36,106 nucleotides of DNA from positions 1 through 36,106 of the forward strand of contig JAUIHW010000040.1 in assembly GCA_030431775.1 (NCBI GenBank), given 5' to 3'. This stretch comes from Gammaproteobacteria bacterium. Lineage in GTDB: Bacteria; Pseudomonadota; Gammaproteobacteria; Pseudomonadales; JAUIET01. The notes beneath the pieces are model-generated. The model did no database searches. It was given only the letters and a program-made list of their open reading frames with translations, and had not been told where the DNA came from. The position numbers and the translations under genes were made by a program. Below, in pieces: positions 33,452 through 36,106 of the stretch (position 1 is the stretch's first letter; the number at the start of each line of letters is the position of its first letter).

Positions 33452-33488
33452 ACATACCTGCCACCGTTGGCATCGGGCAGACCAGCCT

Positions 33489-34829
33489 TTGAACGATTTT
33501 CTGCCAGTCAGTCACAGCCGGCTCACCTTAGTCTCCTACGGAGGGCCGGCAATCATAATATCGATGCTTACATTGGCATTGATTGTTTACATTCCGGCTT
33601 TCTATGCAACCGAAGTCGGCATCAGCCTAACTGATGTGGGACTGGTGTTCATGGCTGCACGCACGTTTGACGCCCTTCTTGACCCTCTAGTCGGCTACCT
33701 ATCAGACATTACCCGGACGCCTCTGGGTTCTCGCAAACCCTGGCTGCTAGTTGGCGCTCCACTTTTACTCATCTCAACATGGCAACTTTTTCTTCCACCC
33801 GAACAAGGCGTGTCAATGGGATATCTTCTGCTCTGGATATTCTGCTTCTACTTGTCCTGGACGATCGTACAGATTCCCTATCTGTCCTGGGGCGCAGAGT
33901 TATCCACGGATTATGAAGAACGAAATCGAATAGTTGGTTACCGCGAAGGCATGTTGTTTATTGGCACTCTGCTTGCTACAGCACTACCAACGCTGGTTTT
34001 TTTGAATGAGGAACCCAGCATTCGCTCAATATTATACGTCTTTGCTTTATTATCACTGTTGATATTGCCAGTTGCTGTTGTACTCGCAATTCGTAATGTT
34101 CCCGTTACTGCGCCCATCAGCGAGAATCGAGCCCCGCTTGGTCAGGCCATGCAAGTGATTGGCCAAAACAAGCCATTCCTCCTTCTCATGCTCGGTTGCT
34201 TGCTCGCGTGGCTGGCATTACATATATACAACGCCGCCGTACTACTCATAATCGAGTTCGCGCTGAAATTTGAAAAGTCCATCTTTCTACAATTGGTTTT
34301 CATTCAATTTTTTGTTGGCTTGCTTGCTGTACCTTTGATTACCAAGGCCGCAAGCCGATTTGGTAAACACAAAGTACTGTCAGCGTCCCTGCTAAGTTGC
34401 GCGTTGGCATTGCCATTAATGTCAATAGTGCCTGAGGCGAGCTTCGTGCATGCGGTCATTATGTTTGCACTTCTTGGTATATGTATTTCTCCGATCTGGA
34501 TACTTCCCACCGCAATCGTTGCAGACGCCGTAGATTATGGGCGACAGTTGGGCGGTTCCGACCAATCAGGTTTGTACATTTCACTGTACAACCTGTGCAA
34601 TAAGCTGGCGCTTGCAGCCAGCGTCGGAATTGCTCTCCCGATAATACAGTACTTCGGCTTTGATACTCTGAACGCAGCCACTCATGACAACATTTCCCCA
34701 CTGTTTTCTGTGGGTCTGTATTTACCTTCCTTGATTTTCGTGCCAGCAAGTATTGTGCTTTGGAGATATCCAATTGGGAAAAAAGAGCACCAACAAATCG
34801 TAGAATCGCTAAAGCCTGGCGCATATTGA
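33489..34829 (+). CDS. MFS transporter of the GPH sugar:cation symporter type
   Basis: The 446-residue protein has about 12 transmembrane helices. It carries the GPH-family motif FDALLDPLVGYLSD followed by RTPLGSRKPWLL in the first cytoplasmic loop, and WTIVQIPYLSWGAEL in the next helices. Members import sugars or other small organics with Na+ or H+. The start is a TTG (33489) with a modest GGGCAG upstream; the first ATG would remove helix 1. Placed after the TonB receptor, it most likely moves the same substrate across the inner membrane. Confidence 0.85.
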   Translation: MNDFLPVSHSRLTLVSYGGPAIIISMLTLALIVYIPAFYATEVGISLTDVGLVFMAARTFDALLDPLVGYLSDITRTPLGSRKPWLLVGAPLLLISTWQLFLPPEQGVSMGYLLLWIFCFYLSWTIVQIPYLSWGAELSTDYEERNRIVGYREGMLFIGTLLATALPTLVFLNEEPSIRSILYVFALLSLLILPVAVVLAIRNVPVTAPISENRAPLGQAMQVIGQNKPFLLLMLGCLLAWLALHIYNAAVLLIIEFALKFEKSIFLQLVFIQFFVGLLAVPLITKAASRFGKHKVLSASLLSCALALPLMSIVPEASFVHAVIMFALLGICISPIWILPTAIVADAVDYGRQLGGSDQSGLYISLYNLCNKLALAASVGIALPIIQYFGFDTLNAATHDNISPLFSVGLYLPSLIFVPASIVLWRYPIGKKEHQQIVESLKPGAY

Positions 34830-34865
34830 AGCAGACATACTGCGCCCCCAGTAGGACTATTTACT

Positions 34866-35789
34866 ATGAGAAAAGTGGTCGTCGCGGCAGTGCAATGGTC
34901 GCCAGAGTTTCACAATGTCGACAGCGCAATTTCAAAAGCGCGCGACGCGATGCGTCAAGCTGCTAGACAAGGCGTAAATTTACTTGTTTTCCCTGAATCG
35001 TGGCTTCAAGGCTATCCCTACTGGGCCAGCATTTCTGTCCGTGATTCTAGATTTCATGAGTTTCGCCGCGCGCTTCGCGGGAATGCGATACGCAGGCAGG
35101 GCCCGGAAATGACAGCACTTTGTGTTGCAGCCAAGGAATCACATATCACCGTTTGCATAGGCTTTCATGAACTGTGCGGAGAAACTATCTACAATTCGGT
35201 AGCGTATATTAGCGCTGACGGAGAATTACTGCGTGTGCATCGCAAGCTTGTCCCCACTACGACGGAACGGCTGGTCTGGGGTAGGGGGGATGGTTCTGAT
35301 CTCGATCCTGTAGAAACCGAGTGCGGTCGCCTGGGTGGTTTGATTTGCTTTGAGCACCAAATGGCACCAGCGCGGTATGCCTTATGTCTTTCCGGTGTTG
35401 AGATTCATGCCAGTCTTTGGCCCGGCCATGACATTATGGATGATGTTATCGACGCGTCAACTCGACATCTGGCTTACGAAAACGGTTGTTTTGTTGTGGT
35501 GGCGAGAGAAATAATGAGCAGTGATCGAGTGCCTGCCAACTTGCCCGACATTAGCGATGAACCCGAGCGCTGGAACACGCATGGTGGAAGCGCCATCATC
35601 GCACCGAACGGAAAATATCTGGCTGGTCCGCTGTTCAACGAGGAAACCATTCTAGCCGCAGAGATTGAGTTAGGACAAATAACTGATACAAAATGGTGGT
35701 TTGATGGTGCAGGTCACTATTCGCGCCCGGATGTGTTTCAGTTGTTATGGGATAAATCAGAAAAAACCAATATGTCAGAACCGCAATAG
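34866..35789 (+). CDS. Nitrilase-superfamily carbon-nitrogen hydrolase
   Basis: The 307-residue protein has the complete Glu-Lys-Cys triad: Glu 44 in VFPESW, Lys 127 in HRKLVPT and Cys 161 in LICFEH, with Glu 134 in TTTERLVWGRGDG. The HRKLVPT...ERLVWG pattern is that of true nitrilases and cyanide hydratases (branch 1) rather than amidases. It would therefore convert a nitrile to an acid and ammonia; an amide substrate cannot be excluded. Phe at 162 replaces the more usual Trp. It is cytoplasmic. AGGA lies nine bases before the ATG, 36 bases after the transporter. It is the last gene of the uptake operon; the 150 bases after it hold nothing recognisable. Confidence 0.88.
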   Translation: MRKVVVAAVQWSPEFHNVDSAISKARDAMRQAARQGVNLLVFPESWLQGYPYWASISVRDSRFHEFRRALRGNAIRRQGPEMTALCVAAKESHITVCIGFHELCGETIYNSVAYISADGELLRVHRKLVPTTTERLVWGRGDGSDLDPVETECGRLGGLICFEHQMAPARYALCLSGVEIHASLWPGHDIMDDVIDASTRHLAYENGCFVVVAREIMSSDRVPANLPDISDEPERWNTHGGSAIIAPNGKYLAGPLFNEETILAAEIELGQITDTKWWFDGAGHYSRPDVFQLLWDKSEKTNMSEPQ

Positions 35790-35941
35790 CCTGGCATATC
35801 AATACTGACACTTTGGATCGGGTTCTGCTGCAAACTGGTCTACAGAACTCACAGATCCATGCTCGATGACCAGGGACAACGGAAATTATTTGGTGCATAT
35901 TTGTTTGCAGAATTTTGTTTTGATCAGCCTAGAGAAATGAC

Positions 35942-36106
35942 ATGGATTGGAAGGTATTCTTAACGATATTTGCAGCTGTTTTTGTCGCTGAGCTTGGGGA
36001 TAAGACGCAATTGGCCACAATGTTGTTTGCGACCGATAAGGAAGTAAGCAAGTACACGGTATTTCTTGCCGCCTCAGCGGCTCTCGTCGTCGCTTCAGCG
36101 CTGGGT
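35942..36106 (+). CDS. UPF0016/GDT1-family cation transporter, 5' part only
   Basis: The first 55 codons read MDWKVFLTIFAAVFVAELGDK and continue to a second hydrophobic helix (VFLAASAALVVASALG) before the window ends. The ELGDKT motif defines the UPF0016 (TMEM165/GDT1) family, whose bacterial members export manganese or exchange Ca2+/Mn2+ for protons. ATG 35942 begins the family N-terminus; the ribosome-binding site is poor (AGAGAA). It is probably unrelated to the catabolic locus and may mark the return to core genome. Confidence 0.85.
   Translation, partial: MDWKVFLTIFAAVFVAELGDKTQLATMLFATDKEVSKYTVFLAASAALVVASALG

Noticed and set aside
35790-35941. Right-hand attachment site of the island before the UPF0016 gene
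   Set aside because: I found no copy of the 17-base tRNA 3' core or a convincing partial match there.

Overview
The window looks like a chromosome segment of a marine-type gammaproteobacterium. The order rnr-rlmB-(insert)-rpsF-rpsR-membrane gene-rplI-dnaB is the arrangement known from Pseudomonas and relatives. Fused HAMP-GGDEF-EAL proteins, an acyl-CoA-dehydrogenase-like/sulfotransferase/DUF1214 trio and a GPH-type transporter beside a TonB-dependent receptor would fit Cellvibrionales/Halieaceae-like bacteria. That placement is inference from gene content only.

Left part (1-21.4 kb) is GC-rich and mostly core. It begins with the 5' part of a PAS-PAS-GGDEF gene (minus strand), then ettA, with radA convergent to it. 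A perfect 52-bp inverted repeat lies between radA and a divergent two-gene primosome unit: a protein with three tandem DnaT-like repeats and a lambda-P-like helicase-loader protein. This unit converges on dnaB, the last gene of the rpsF-rpsR-rplI operon, for which a good promoter and a leader hairpin are visible. Upstream on the same strand are rnr, rlmB and a secreted CsgG-like protein. Then come three tightly packed plus-strand genes (flavin-dependent ACAD-like enzyme, sulfotransferase-like, DUF1214), a membrane GGDEF-EAL protein, and a minus-strand pair nrtS plus a PLP-dependent decarboxylase.

The junction (21.4-22.3 kb) is the most unusual stretch. A consensus-like promoter is followed by four 82-bp tandem repeats, each opening with a variant of the 5' quarter of a leucine tRNA, and then by the intact tRNA-Leu(CAG). 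A second copy of the tRNA 3' end lies 138 bp beyond the first, followed by a strong terminator and three 11-bp iterons. This resembles the edge of a tRNA-targeted island that has lost its integrase.

Right part (22.3-35.8 kb) is accessory and becomes visibly poorer in GC. It holds a DUF6880-like gene with an apparent one-base frameshift at its start, the C-terminal remnant of sbcC cut by an IS3-family element without target duplication, and a catabolic locus. The locus has an AraC regulator, a divergent oxidation operon (GMC alcohol dehydrogenase, aldehyde dehydrogenase, DUF2817/M14-like hydrolase) and an uptake operon (TonB-dependent receptor, GPH/MFS symporter, nitrilase-type hydrolase). Gene content resembles the polyethylene-glycol (peg) loci of sphingomonads. 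The inferred logic is outer-membrane uptake, inner-membrane transport, then alcohol-to-aldehyde-to-acid oxidation with C-N bond hydrolysis of an unknown substrate. The window ends in the first codons of an UPF0016/GDT1-type cation transporter.
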